Shown: in pieces, positions 9,000 through 17,823 of the stretch
Position numbering within the stretch: the first letter of the stretch is position 1
How the letters are laid out: each line of letters starts with the position of its first letter
Assembly (NCBI GenBank): GCA_963776505.1
Contig: CAVZNH010000077.1
Coordinates: 114,202-178,201, forward strand
Reading direction: 5' to 3'
Length of the DNA stretch: 64,000 nucleotides
From: JAMXLO01 sp963776505
GTDB taxonomy: Bacteria; Pseudomonadota; Alphaproteobacteria; Acetobacterales; Acetobacteraceae
The notes under the pieces: model-generated
The model's input: the letters and a program-made list of their open reading frames with translations, nothing else
Database searches by the model: none
Told to the model about the DNA's origin: nothing
Position numbers and translations under genes: made by a program

Positions 9000-9908
9000 T
9001 CACTGCTGCATCCTCAGCCGCGGATCCAGCACGTCGCGCAGCCCGTCGCCCAGCAGGTTCAGCCCCAGCACCGTGATCATCAGCGCAGCCCCAGGGATGG
9101 TGATGATCCACGGCGCGTCGATCATGTACTGCCGCCCCTCCGCCATGATGTTCCCCCAGGTCGGCGTCGGCGGCACCGCGCCGACGCCAAGGAACGACAG
9201 CGTCGCCTCGGTCAGCACGGCGTAGGCGAACAGGAACGACAGCTGCACGATCAGCGGCGCCATCGCGTTCGGCAGGATGTGCCGCCGCAGGATGCGCCAA
9301 TGCCCCGCGCCCGCCGCCACCGCCGCCTGCACATACTCCATCTCCCGCAGCACGATCACCGACGACCGCACGATGCGCGCCGTGCGCGGCGTATAGACCA
9401 CGCCCAGCGCGATGATCACGTCATTCACCGACGGCCCCAGCACCGCGGTGACCCCGATCGCCAGCAGCACCGCGGGAAACGCCATCAGCGCGTCGTTGAT
9501 GCGCATCAGCACGTTGTCGAGCGCGCGGAAATATCCCGCCGCCGCGCCGATCAGCGTGCCGAACACCGCGTTGATCGCCACCACCGACGCACCGATGATC
9601 ATCGACAACCGCGCGCCCCACACCACGCGCGACCACAGCGACCGGCCGAAATTGTCGGTGCCGAACAGGTGCTCGGCTGACGGCGGCAGGAATTTCTGGC
9701 GCATCGCCAGCTTGTTCGGATCGACCGGCGCGATCCACGGCGCCAGCGCCGCCACGATGGCGATGATCGCGAACAGCGCCAGACCGGTGACGAACAGCCG
9801 ATGATGCAGCAACCGCCGCAGCGTCGCCCACGCCGGATGATGATGGCGGACCGGGACCGCGTCCTCCAGTTCCGCCGGCAACGCGATCGTGGCGGTATCA
9901 GGCGCCAT
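9000..9908 (-). CDS. Oligopeptide ABC transporter permease, OppC/DppC type
   Basis: A 302-residue inner-membrane permease. One membrane segment near residues 38-60 (LFVTGLALFAIIAIVAALAPW), a periplasmic loop with the OppC N-terminal pattern (NKLAMRQKFLPPSAEHLFGTDNFGRSLWSRV), then the BPD_transp_1 domain with five further segments and the EAA loop YVQAAVAAGAGHWRILRRHILPN that contacts the ATPase. I choose the ATG at 9908: it overlaps the end of the OppB gene by 11 bases, typical translational coupling; the longer frame to 9947 lies inside OppB. Ends LDPRLRMQQ. Intact, in contrast with the ATPases. Confidence 0.93.
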   Translation of the reverse strand: MAPDTATIALPAELEDAVPVRHHHPAWATLRRLLHHRLFVTGLALFAIIAIVAALAPWIAPVDPNKLAMRQKFLPPSAEHLFGTDNFGRSLWSRVVWGARLSMIIGASVVAINAVFGTLIGAAAGYFRALDNVLMRINDALMAFPAVLLAIGVTAVLGPSVNDVIIALGVVYTPRTARIVRSSVIVLREMEYVQAAVAAGAGHWRILRRHILPNAMAPLIVQLSFLFAYAVLTEATLSFLGVGAVPPTPTWGNIMAEGRQYMIDAPWIITIPGAALMITVLGLNLLGDGLRDVLDPRLRMQQ

Positions 9909-10848
9909 CGTAGCGCACCCGCGGATCGAGCAGCGCGTAGCAGACATCGACGCCGATGTTCACCAGCACCAGCAGCGCCGTGGTGATCAGCAATCCGCCC
10001 TGCACCATCGGATAGTCGCGGTTCAGCACCGCCTGCGTCAGCAACTGCCCGATGCCCGGGATCGAGAACAGCGTCTCGGTCACCACCGAACCGGAGATCA
10101 GCAGGCTGACGATGATGCCGATCACGGTGGTGATCGGGATCAGCGCATTGGCCAGCGCATGCTTCACCACCACCTGCCGTCGCGGCAGCCCCTTGGCGCG
10201 CGCGGTGCGGATGTAGTCCTGCCGCAGCACCTCGAGCATGGTGGAGCGCGTGATGCGCGCCAGCAGTCCCGCCAGCAGCAGCGCCAGCGAGATCGCCGGC
10301 ATGGTGGAGGTGGCGAGCCAGCCCAGCGGATCATCGGTGAACGCGACATAGCCGCCGGTCGGCAGCCAGCGCAGCTCGACCGCGAAGAAGATGATCATCA
10401 GCAGGCCAAGATAGAAATTCGGCAGCGAGATGCCGATCATCGCCAACAGCATCGCCACCTGGTCCACCCAGGTGTTCTGCCGCAGCGCCGCGGCGATGCC
10501 GCTCACCAGGCCGATCAGCAGCGTGATCACCAGCGCATAGGCCGACAGCGCCAAGGTCACCGGCAGGCGCAGCATCGTGGCGTCCACCACCGGCTGGCCC
10601 AGCAGCAGCGAACGGCCGAGATTGCCGTGCAGCAGTCCGGCGTACCAGCGCCAGAGCTGCGTCAGCAGCGGCTGATCGAGGCCGAGATCATGGCGGATGT
10701 TGGCGATCTGCTCAGGCGTGGCGGACAGCCCCGCGATCGTCACCGCGGGATCGCCGGGGATCAGATGGATCATGGCAAAGGTGATCAGCGAGACGATCAG
10801 CAGGATCGGCAGTGCGCTGCCCAATCGTCGCAGGATGATGCCCGCCAT
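9898..10848 (-). CDS. Oligopeptide ABC transporter permease, OppB/DppB type
   Basis: A 316-residue permease with six membrane segments. It begins with the OppB-typical MAGIILRRLGSALPILLIVSLITF and has the loop IPGDPAV, the ANIRHDLGLDQPLLTQ periplasmic segment, the EAA-type loop YIRTARAKGLPRRQVVVKHALAN and the C-terminal LLDPRVRYDGA. It starts 10 bases after the binding-protein gene stop and overlaps the OppC-type start. It forms the transmembrane channel with the OppC-type partner. Gene intact. Confidence 0.94.
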   Translation of the reverse strand: MAGIILRRLGSALPILLIVSLITFAMIHLIPGDPAVTIAGLSATPEQIANIRHDLGLDQPLLTQLWRWYAGLLHGNLGRSLLLGQPVVDATMLRLPVTLALSAYALVITLLIGLVSGIAAALRQNTWVDQVAMLLAMIGISLPNFYLGLLMIIFFAVELRWLPTGGYVAFTDDPLGWLATSTMPAISLALLLAGLLARITRSTMLEVLRQDYIRTARAKGLPRRQVVVKHALANALIPITTVIGIIVSLLISGSVVTETLFSIPGIGQLLTQAVLNRDYPMVQGGLLITTALLVLVNIGVDVCYALLDPRVRYDGA

Positions 10849-10857
10849 GCCTCCGGC

Positions 10858-12429
10858 TCAGTTCGCGAACCACACGTTCGACATGCGCGGGATGCGGTAG
10901 GGCACGTAGCCCTTCACGTTGGACCGCACCGCCTGCACCTTGGTCAGCGAGCCCAGCGGCAAGGTGTAGACCTGCTCCAGCACGTATTTCTGCATCTTTG
11001 CGAACGCGTCCTTGCGGCCTTCCACCGTGGGCAGGCTGTTCATGTCGTTCCACAGCGCCAGCACCTGCGGATCGTCCTGGCCGCCCTTCGGCATATACAC
11101 CGCGCCCGGCATAACGAAGAACTGCATGGTGGCGAGCGCACCGAGAGCAGGCTGCGTTCCCCAGCCCGTGTAGAAGAAGTTCCAGCCGGTGTCCGGCTTC
11201 AGCGCCATGTTGGCCGAGGTCGGCCAATCGACCACCTTCAACTCAGCGTTGATGCCGATCGCCTGCATCTCCTGCTGCATCACCAGCGCCGAATTGTACA
11301 TCGCCGGATAGTCCTTGTCGGTCAGCAGCACGACCGGCTCACCCTTGTAGCCCGACTGCGCCAGGTACTTCTTGGCCAGCTCCGGGTCCTTGATGTTGTA
11401 GGTCTCCTTGCCGGCATCCGAGTAAAACGCCTGATTGGGATACTGGAAGCCGACATTGAGCCGGTAATTGCCGTCCGACGCCGCATCCATGATCTCGTCC
11501 ATGTCCAGCACCGCCTGCACGGCCTTGCGGAACATCAGGTTGTCGGTCGGCGGCACCGAGACATTCGGCTGCGCGATCTGAATCCACCAGTTCTGCAGCG
11601 GGATGATGGTGATGTTCTTGTCACTCTTCAGATCCGCCAGTGACTTGGTCGGCAGGTCCTCGACACCTTGCAACTCGCCGGTCCTCAGGCCGGCGACGCG
11701 CGCCTGCGGCTCGGTCACAATGCGGAAGGTCACCGTATCGAAGCACGCCTGCTTGTAGCCGCCGAAGCCGGTCTTCTGCTCGAAGTTGGTGTTCGGCTTG
11801 TAGCCCTCGTAGCGCTTCATCTTCACGTAGCCGCCGGGCACCGACTCGACCAGTTGCCAGGGGCCGGTGCCGATCGTCTTGAGCTGCATTGGCGGATCGT
11901 CCTTGTCCTCCGCCGGGACGATGACGATCGGCGCGCTGAACGCACTGAGGATCTCCAGGAAGGTCGGCTGCACCTTCTTCAGGTGGATCACGAACGTGTA
12001 TTTGTCCGGCGCGTCCCAGCGATCGACGTTGGCCAGCGAGCTGCGATAGAGGCCGATCCTGGCGTAGCGGTCGAACGAGGCGACCACGTCGGCCGATGTC
12101 ATCTCCTTGCCGTTGTGGAATCGGATGCCCTGCCGCAGCTTGAACGTGTAGGTCAGATGGTCCGGTGTCTCCGCCATGGAATCGGCGAGCTCAAGGATCG
12201 GATTGAAATTCTCGTCGCGCGTCATCAGCGATTCGAACATGTTCATGGCGATGTTGCGCGTGGAGATCGTGCCGGACGTCATCTGGTCCAGCCCGTTGAT
12301 GTTGGCTTCCTGGCCGAAGGTGAAGTTGCCGCCGACATGCGGGCACTTGAAGGTTTCTGCCGAAACCGGCACCGCGGCCGACAGACCCGCCAGAGCGCAG
12401 AACGCGGTGAGGATGGCACGTCGAAACAT
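10858..12429 (-). CDS. Family 5 extracellular solute-binding protein (peptide/amide-type ABC importer)
   Basis: A 523-residue periplasmic binding protein, first gene of the importer operon. I place the start at the ATG at 12429 (MFRRAILTAFCALAGLSAAVPVSA/ETF), which gives a clean Sec signal peptide with a VSA/E cleavage site; the open frame further upstream is Arg/Gly-rich and crosses non-coding DNA. SBP_bac_5 landmarks: LADSMAETPDHLTYTFKLRQG, IRFHNGKEMTSADVVASFDR, GTGPWQLVESVPGG, FRKAVQAVLDMDEIM. Members bind peptides, nickel chelates or sugars; specificity cannot be read here. Divergent to it, about 185 bases away, lies a dimethylformamidase-like gene, which raises the possibility of an amide-type substrate. 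Confidence 0.92.
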   Translation of the reverse strand: MFRRAILTAFCALAGLSAAVPVSAETFKCPHVGGNFTFGQEANINGLDQMTSGTISTRNIAMNMFESLMTRDENFNPILELADSMAETPDHLTYTFKLRQGIRFHNGKEMTSADVVASFDRYARIGLYRSSLANVDRWDAPDKYTFVIHLKKVQPTFLEILSAFSAPIVIVPAEDKDDPPMQLKTIGTGPWQLVESVPGGYVKMKRYEGYKPNTNFEQKTGFGGYKQACFDTVTFRIVTEPQARVAGLRTGELQGVEDLPTKSLADLKSDKNITIIPLQNWWIQIAQPNVSVPPTDNLMFRKAVQAVLDMDEIMDAASDGNYRLNVGFQYPNQAFYSDAGKETYNIKDPELAKKYLAQSGYKGEPVVLLTDKDYPAMYNSALVMQQEMQAIGINAELKVVDWPTSANMALKPDTGWNFFYTGWGTQPALGALATMQFFVMPGAVYMPKGGQDDPQVLALWNDMNSLPTVEGRKDAFAKMQKYVLEQVYTLPLGSLTKVQAVRSNVKGYVPYRIPRMSNVWFAN

Positions 12430-12525
12430 GTAAAGCCCCCGATAGCCGGTCGCCGCCCCTGGCCCGCAGGCTGTTCGCTGCTTGCCCGCACCGTGACCAG
12501 ACCGCCATAGCCCGTCAAGGGTATC

Positions 12526-12561
12526 TGTCATTGCGAGGAGCGAAGCGACGCGGCAATCTCG
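12526..12561. repeat. Dispersed repeat, CATTGCGAGGAGCGAAGCGA type
   Basis: TGTCATTGCGAGGAGCGAAG followed by CGACGCGGCAATC is the well-known alphaproteobacterial repetitive element in which GATTGCCGC and GTCATTGCGAG arms flank a centre. It lies in the intergenic region between the divergent binding-protein and dimethylformamidase-like genes. An open frame reads through it into the downstream gene, which is why the apparent start at 12531 should not be used. Confidence 0.8.
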
Positions 12562-12614
12562 TTCATCGACTGATCAACTTGACATCGCCGATCTCCGCCC
12601 GCCAGCCTCGCCGC

Positions 12615-14795
12615 ATGGCTGACACGGAACTGCCGATCACCGGCTATCTCGACCGCTTCTCGCACCGTCCAGGCGAGACATTCACCGCCCATGTCAGCCT
12701 ACGCGATGGCGGATCGTACCGCGCCCGCCTGGTCCGCGTGCTGAGCGGCGATCCCAATCCCGATGGTCCCGGCATGCGCTTCGAGGACCTGTCGCATCGC
12801 TTCGATCAGTCGTTCGCAGGACGCAGGCAGCCGATCCATCTCGGCTCGTACGGTGTCGTCGGCGCAAGCCCGGCGCGCGATACGAATGCAGCCTGCACCT
12901 GGACCATATTGGTGCGAGCGGGCCTCGCCGACTCCGGACAGACGCTGCTGGCGGAGGAAACCGGCGACGCCCGCATTACGCTGCTGATCGGTGCGAACGG
13001 CGCGACGGCGCGCATCAGGTCGCAAGCCGCCACGATCGAACTGGCGACCGGCACACCGATGCAGCGCGCTCGCTGGTACCGCGTATGGCTCGCCGCCGAT
13101 CCGGCCGATGGACGCGTACTCGTCGGTCAGCAGCCGTTGGATGGCACGCCAGTCACGGCACAGGCATCAGCACCCGGCATCGCCCTGCCATCGCGCGGCA
13201 CGCTGCTGATCGCGGCGGAGAACGCGACAGCCCCACAACACCATTTCACCGGCAAATTGGAAGACCCCGCGATCCTGCGCGGCTTCGTCGCATCATGGCC
13301 CGATGCCGGCGCACCACTCGATGCGCTTCCCGACCTTCTGGCGGGCTGGGACTTCTCCCGCGGCATCGACACACAGGAAATAAACGACATCGGCCCTCAG
13401 GCGTGCCACGGCCGTCTGGTGAACATGCCGACACGCGCCATGGTCGGCACGCGCTGGACCGGCCGCGAGCAGTGCTGGCGTCACGCGCCGCGCGACTACG
13501 GCGCAATCCATTTTCACGCCGACGATCTGGGCGACTGTGGCTGGCAGGCGGACTTCTCCTGGACCGTGCCGGACGATCTGCGCAGCGGCGCCTATGCGCT
13601 ACATCTGACCTGCGATGCCGGCGAGGACTGGCTGCCGCTCTATGTTCTGCCGCGCCGTCAGGGGCCGTTCGCACCAATCGCGTTCCTGGCCTCGACCTTC
13701 ACCTATCAGGCCTATGCCAACCACGAGCGCAGCAGCGTCGATCCCGGATACTACGAGCGCGTCGCGGCATGGCGTGGCTATCCCTACAATCCGCGCGACT
13801 ATCCGATCTACGGACGTTCGACCTACAACCGGCATGTCGACGGCAGCGGCATCTCCTTCTCGTCGCGCCATCGCCCGATCCTCACCATGCGCCCGGGCTT
13901 TCTGACGTTCTGCGATCCTCGCGGCTCCGGCATGCGGCACTATCCGGCGGACCTGCATCTGCTCGCATGGCTGGAGGCAAAGGGCTTCGACTTCGACATC
14001 GTCACGGACGAGGATTTGGACGACGAAGGGGTCGCGCTGATCGCGCCCTATCGTACGGTGCTCACCGGATCGCATCCCGAATATCACACGCTCGGCACGA
14101 TCGATGCACTCGCCGCCTATACGCAGCAAGGTGGCCGGCTGTGCTATCTCGGCGGCAACGGCTTCTACTGGCGTGTCGCGCGCGATAAGGCGAACCCGCA
14201 TTTGATCGAACTACGCCGCGCCGAAGGTGGCATTCGCACCTGGGCAGCCGAGCCGGGCGAATACTTTCATCAGACCGACGGCCAGTTGGGTGGTTTGTGG
14301 CGGCGCAATCGCAGGCCCCCGCAAATGCTGGTGGGCGTTGGCTTTTCCTGCCAGGCGGCGTTCGAAAGCACGCACTATCGCCGCCTCCCTGCCTCGCGCG
14401 ATCAGCGCTTCGCCTGGATGTTCGACGGCATCGAGGAAGACCTACTCGGCGACTACGGATTGTCAGGCGGCGGCGCGGCCGGCTTCGAGCTGGATCGCGC
14501 CGACCCGATGCTGGGCACGCCGGACAGCGCAGTAATTCTGGCGCGGTCGGAAAATCCGCTGCCCTCGTTCTTCACCGTGCCGGAAGAGTGGCTGTCCAAC
14601 GTGATCAGCATGAACGGCGAGCCGATCGCCGATCTGTCGCGCGGCGAAATCGTGTATTTCGACACGCCGTCAGGCGGCGCGGTGTTCTCTGTCGGCTCGA
14701 TCACCTTCTGCGGCAGCCTGTGGCGCAACGGCGGCTTCGAAGGCCCAATCTCGCGGTTGCTGGAAAACGTCGTCCGCCGCTTTTCCACTGGGTGA
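12615..14795 (+). CDS. N,N-dimethylformamidase large-subunit-like protein
   Basis: A 726-residue protein matching the large (beta) subunit of N,N-dimethylformamidase, the mononuclear-iron amidohydrolase that splits DMF to dimethylamine and formate. The N-terminal part contains a lectin/LamG-like insertion (about residues 90-230), then the C-terminal domain with TYQAYANHERSS, YYERVAAWRGYPYNPRDYPIYGRSTYN, ILTMRPGFLTF, the glutamine-amidotransferase-like core VLTGSHPEYHTLGTIDALAAYTQ-GGRLCYLGGNGFYW, and FCGSLWRNG near the end. The ATG at 12615 (MADTELPITGYLDRFSHRPGE) is chosen because the family begins with this GYxDRxS pattern. No small subunit gene is adjacent. True substrate is likely another amide. 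The next gene overlaps its stop by one base. Confidence 0.85.
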   Translation: MADTELPITGYLDRFSHRPGETFTAHVSLRDGGSYRARLVRVLSGDPNPDGPGMRFEDLSHRFDQSFAGRRQPIHLGSYGVVGASPARDTNAACTWTILVRAGLADSGQTLLAEETGDARITLLIGANGATARIRSQAATIELATGTPMQRARWYRVWLAADPADGRVLVGQQPLDGTPVTAQASAPGIALPSRGTLLIAAENATAPQHHFTGKLEDPAILRGFVASWPDAGAPLDALPDLLAGWDFSRGIDTQEINDIGPQACHGRLVNMPTRAMVGTRWTGREQCWRHAPRDYGAIHFHADDLGDCGWQADFSWTVPDDLRSGAYALHLTCDAGEDWLPLYVLPRRQGPFAPIAFLASTFTYQAYANHERSSVDPGYYERVAAWRGYPYNPRDYPIYGRSTYNRHVDGSGISFSSRHRPILTMRPGFLTFCDPRGSGMRHYPADLHLLAWLEAKGFDFDIVTDEDLDDEGVALIAPYRTVLTGSHPEYHTLGTIDALAAYTQQGGRLCYLGGNGFYWRVARDKANPHLIELRRAEGGIRTWAAEPGEYFHQTDGQLGGLWRRNRRPPQMLVGVGFSCQAAFESTHYRRLPASRDQRFAWMFDGIEEDLLGDYGLSGGGAAGFELDRADPMLGTPDSAVILARSENPLPSFFTVPEEWLSNVISMNGEPIADLSRGEIVYFDTPSGGAVFSVGSITFCGSLWRNGGFEGPISRLLENVVRRFSTG

Positions 14796-15613
14796 TGCCG
14801 ATGCCCGACAACACAGCGCAGCGTCGTTCGCGCAGCTACAAGCTGCCGGTCGAGGATCTCGACTTCCTGCTGCGCGACGAGGTGCGCGACATCCGCTTCG
14901 CGCTCGAATACGCCAAGGCCGAGTTGCTGCTGCGCGACTGGGGCATCCGCTCCACCGTCATCATATTCGGCAGCGCGCGCACGCCGTCGCCTGAGCAGGC
15001 CGAAGCAGCGATGGCCGCGGCAACCACCGACGCCGAGCGCGCGCATGCCCAGCGCATGTTGCAGCGCTCGGCGCACTACAGCGCGGCGCGCGAGCTCGGT
15101 CGGATCATCTCCGAACGCGGCGGTGCCTTCGCCCCGCACGATCGCTGGCGTGACAACGTCATCGCGACCGGCGGCGGCCCAGGCATCATGGAGGCGGCGA
15201 ACCGCGGCGCATTCGATGCCGGCGCGCCAAGCATCGGCTACAACATCACGTTGCCCAAGGAGCAACAGCCCAATCCGTACACCACGCCCGAACTGACCTT
15301 CCAGTTCCACTACTTCGCCATGCGCAAGATGCACCTGGCGATGCGCGCCAACGCGCTGGTGGTGTTCCCCGGCGGCTTCGGCACCATGGACGAACTGTTC
15401 GAGATCCTCACGCTGGAACAGACGCGCAAGGCGCCGGCGATGCCGATCGTGCTGTTCGACCAGGCCTATTGGCGGCGCATGGTGAACTTCGACGCGCTGC
15501 TCGAGGAAGAAGTGATCGAGCCTGCCGACCTCGCACTGTTCGAATTCGCCGACACCCCCGAGGCCGCATGGCAGGCAATAGCAAGCCGAGGCCTGAAGGC
15601 GCACACGCCATAG
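14795..15613 (+). CDS. LOG family (TIGR00730-type) nucleotide-binding protein
   Basis: A 272-residue Rossmann-fold protein of the LOG group, whose characterised members hydrolyse nucleoside monophosphates (cytokinin riboside 5'-monophosphate phosphoribohydrolase) or related nucleotides. Motifs: IIFGSARTPSPEQAE (N-terminal nucleotide loop), IATGGGPGIMEAANRGA and the signature FPGGFGTMDELFEILT with its catalytic-type Glu. Relative to the shortest LOGs it has an N-terminal extension (LDFLLRDEVRDIRFALEYAKAELLL), as in the larger proteobacterial type. The start ATG at 14795 overlaps the stop of the dimethylformamidase-like gene (TGATG), so translation is coupled; an alternative ATG is 6 bases later. 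The functional connection between the two is unknown. Confidence 0.85.
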   Translation: MPMPDNTAQRRSRSYKLPVEDLDFLLRDEVRDIRFALEYAKAELLLRDWGIRSTVIIFGSARTPSPEQAEAAMAAATTDAERAHAQRMLQRSAHYSAARELGRIISERGGAFAPHDRWRDNVIATGGGPGIMEAANRGAFDAGAPSIGYNITLPKEQQPNPYTTPELTFQFHYFAMRKMHLAMRANALVVFPGGFGTMDELFEILTLEQTRKAPAMPIVLFDQAYWRRMVNFDALLEEEVIEPADLALFEFADTPEAAWQAIASRGLKAHTP

Positions 15614-15650
15614 CCTCTCGCTCGATCGGCGTCATTAAAGGCCCGACAGG

Positions 15651-17049
15651 TCAGAGGGGCAGGGGCGGCACGCTTTCGAACAGGGGCCCCAAGCCCTCGG
15701 CGACGGTGAGATGCGCAAAGACGGCGTCACGCAGCTTCGTATAAGGCGCTTCAGCAAGCATCGCCGTGTGTATCGACGGCCATCACCTCGCCTGCCTCGG
15801 AGCCGATCATCGTAAAGCCTAAGATCCGATCGTCCTTTGCTCCAACCAGCACTTTCATAAATCCTTCGGTTTCATCTGTCGCATTCGTCCGCAGCACTCT
15901 GCGCATCGGTATTTTTGCCACGCGGACGGGGATGCCCTGGCGCTGCGCGTCGCCCTCGGACAGGCCGACGCGCGCGAGCGGCGGATCGGTGAATACCACA
16001 TGCGGAACAAGCCGATCACTCGTCTTGCGATTCCCGCCAGCCATGTTGTCCCGAACGATGCGGAAATCATCGACCGAAACATGCGTGAACTGCGGGCTGC
16101 CAGCGCATTCGCCGATCGCCCAGACACCCGGTGCGGTCGTCTTCAGCCACTCGTCGACCTTGATGAAGCCGCGTGCGTCCAAAGCAATTCCAGCCTCGTC
16201 GAGGCCAATACCCGCCGTATTCGCGACACGGCCGACCGCTACCAACAAGTGACTGCCTTCGATCTTCCGTTCTCCGGCCCCTGTCCGGACGCTTACCGAA
16301 ACAGCTTCTCCGTTCAGGCCATCGACGCGGAGAGGCTGAGCGTTCAGCACGATATCGATGCCTTCATCGCCTAGGAGCCTGCCCATCTCCGCGGCGACAT
16401 CGGCGTCCTCGCGTCCCATGATCTGCGGGCCCGGTTCGATGACCGTGACGCGGCTGCCGAAGCGCCTGAAGGCTTGCGCCATTTCGATGCCGGTATAGCC
16501 ACCGCCAAGCACGATCAGATGCGGCGGCATCTCGTCGAGTTCGAGCGCCTCGATATGGGTGAGCGCGTGCGTGTCCCTCAGGCCCGGAATATCCGGCATG
16601 GCGGCATGCGAACCGACGTTGACCACGACCTCATCGCCGGCAAGCACGCGCGTGCCGCCTTCATTCAGCGCAACCTCGATTGTCTTCGGGCCGATGAAAC
16701 GCCCGCTGCCCATGATGAGTTCGGCACCTGTTTGCTTGTAAAGCCCGAGGTGGAGCTCGATCTCACGGTCGATCATGTCCTGCTTACGGCGTCGCACCCG
16801 CGCCATATCGGTTCTGACCCCATCAACGATCGTGCCAAAGCTGGCCGCATTCCGAACGAGATGCGCCACCCTCGCGCTCCAGATTTCATTCTTAGAGGGC
16901 AGACACGCCACGGCCGGGCAGGAGCCGCCGACCCAACGGCGCTCCACAACGGCAACTCTTTTGCCGGACTGCCCCAGGTGCCAGGCAAGATGCTTTCCGC
17001 CCTGGCCGCTCCCGAGGATGACGACGTCGAAAGTTTCAGATTGCGGCAT
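15651..17049 (-). pseudogene. FAD-dependent pyridine nucleotide-disulfide oxidoreductase (mercuric reductase/dihydrolipoyl dehydrogenase-like), one frameshift near the 3' end
   Basis: Flavoprotein disulfide reductase. N-terminal FAD loop VVILGSGQGGKHLAWHLGQ, redox pair VGGSCPAVACLPSK (Cys-X4-Cys), NAD(P) loop LIVLGGGYTGIEMAQAF, second FAD motif GVWAIGECAGSPQFTH and the dimerisation domain from about residue 330. The long frame ends prematurely at 15751 after GEVMAVDTHGDAC; the normal C-terminus (AMLAEAPYTKLRDAVFAHLT to SVPPLPL) continues in another frame to 15651, so a one-base change lies near 15770. The His-Glu dyad common at the C-terminus of lipoamide dehydrogenases is not evident, fitting the mercuric-reductase-like uncharacterised branch. 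It is the last gene of the operon starting at 19404. Confidence 0.82.
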
Positions 17050-17100
17050 GGCGTTCTCCTCCCCTTAGAATCCCGTGACGAACCGTGTAAGCACCTGGCC

Positions 17101-17787
17101 CTATCGCCGTCCCACGTGTCGCGCGATGAGCTGATCGGCAACATCGTTCAGGTCATCGCCGACGATCTGCGGCTGAGGGCCAACTCCCAGAACGTCGTTG
17201 CCGACCCGCTTGATCAGCGCCGCTTCCCAGCCCGCCGCCACGGCGCCGAGCGTGTCCCATGTATGGCACGCGATAAGACAGAGCTGCGATGATTCCACCC
17301 CAAGCTCCCTCTCGACGTAACCATAAGCCTGGCGCGACGGCTTATGGTGCTTCACGCCATCCGCGCTGAAGCGCCGCTCGAAAAGCTGGACAATGCCGCC
17401 ATGTTCAAGCTGCCGGGTTTGCACCTCGAGCAGATTGTCGGTGAGCGTGAACAGCCGGAAACCTGCATCGCGCAGCTTCTGTAGTGCGCCAGGTACCTCG
17501 CGGTGTGGCGGCATCGTCGAGAACTTCTCCTTCAGCTCTTCCTTGTCGGCGTCGCCAATCTTGATGCCTTGCGTATCCGCCAGCATCTTCATCACGGCCG
17601 AACCGATATCGGTGAACGGAACATAACAACCGGCCACAGTGAGGGCCGCGGAATACATGATGAAATTCGCGAACCAAAGGCGCATGGCCTTCTTGTCGCC
17701 GAAGATGCGCTGAAAAGTCGGCTCCATGGTTTGCAGATCGAGCAGGGTCTCATTGACGTCGAACACGATGAGGGGAAGCGCGGGCAT
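17101..17787 (-). CDS. HAD superfamily type II (haloacid dehalogenase-like) hydrolase
   Basis: A 228-residue HAD hydrolase of the haloacid-dehalogenase type II group. Motif I FDVNETLLD (nucleophile Asp9), motif II FTLTDN, motif III Lys in HHKPSRQAYGYVERELG, motif IV ACHTWDTLGA. In characterised L-2-haloacid dehalogenases the last motif is SSNxWD; here the Asn position is His, so dehalogenase activity is uncertain even though the group name is usual. Third in an operon with two alpha/beta hydrolases and a flavoprotein; 37 bases separate it from the upstream hydrolase and about 50 from the flavoprotein gene. A similar but distinct paralogue lies at 50083-50787. Confidence 0.85.
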   Translation of the reverse strand: MPALPLIVFDVNETLLDLQTMEPTFQRIFGDKKAMRLWFANFIMYSAALTVAGCYVPFTDIGSAVMKMLADTQGIKIGDADKEELKEKFSTMPPHREVPGALQKLRDAGFRLFTLTDNLLEVQTRQLEHGGIVQLFERRFSADGVKHHKPSRQAYGYVERELGVESSQLCLIACHTWDTLGAVAAGWEAALIKRVGNDVLGVGPQPQIVGDDLNDVADQLIARHVGRR

Positions 17788-17823
17788 GTCAGTCGCTCCA
17801 GTTTGCGAGCGCGCAATCGCAGC

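Noticed and set aside
9889..11643. 584-codon open frame on the plus strand, His/Arg/Gln-rich
   Set aside because: It is antisense to the permease and binding-protein genes and has the composition of a high-GC shadow frame, without any domain.
12531..12614. N-terminal extension of the dimethylformamidase-like gene
   Set aside because: The codons read through a known dispersed repeat (CATTGCGAGGAGCG type) and are not family-like; the start is set at 12615.
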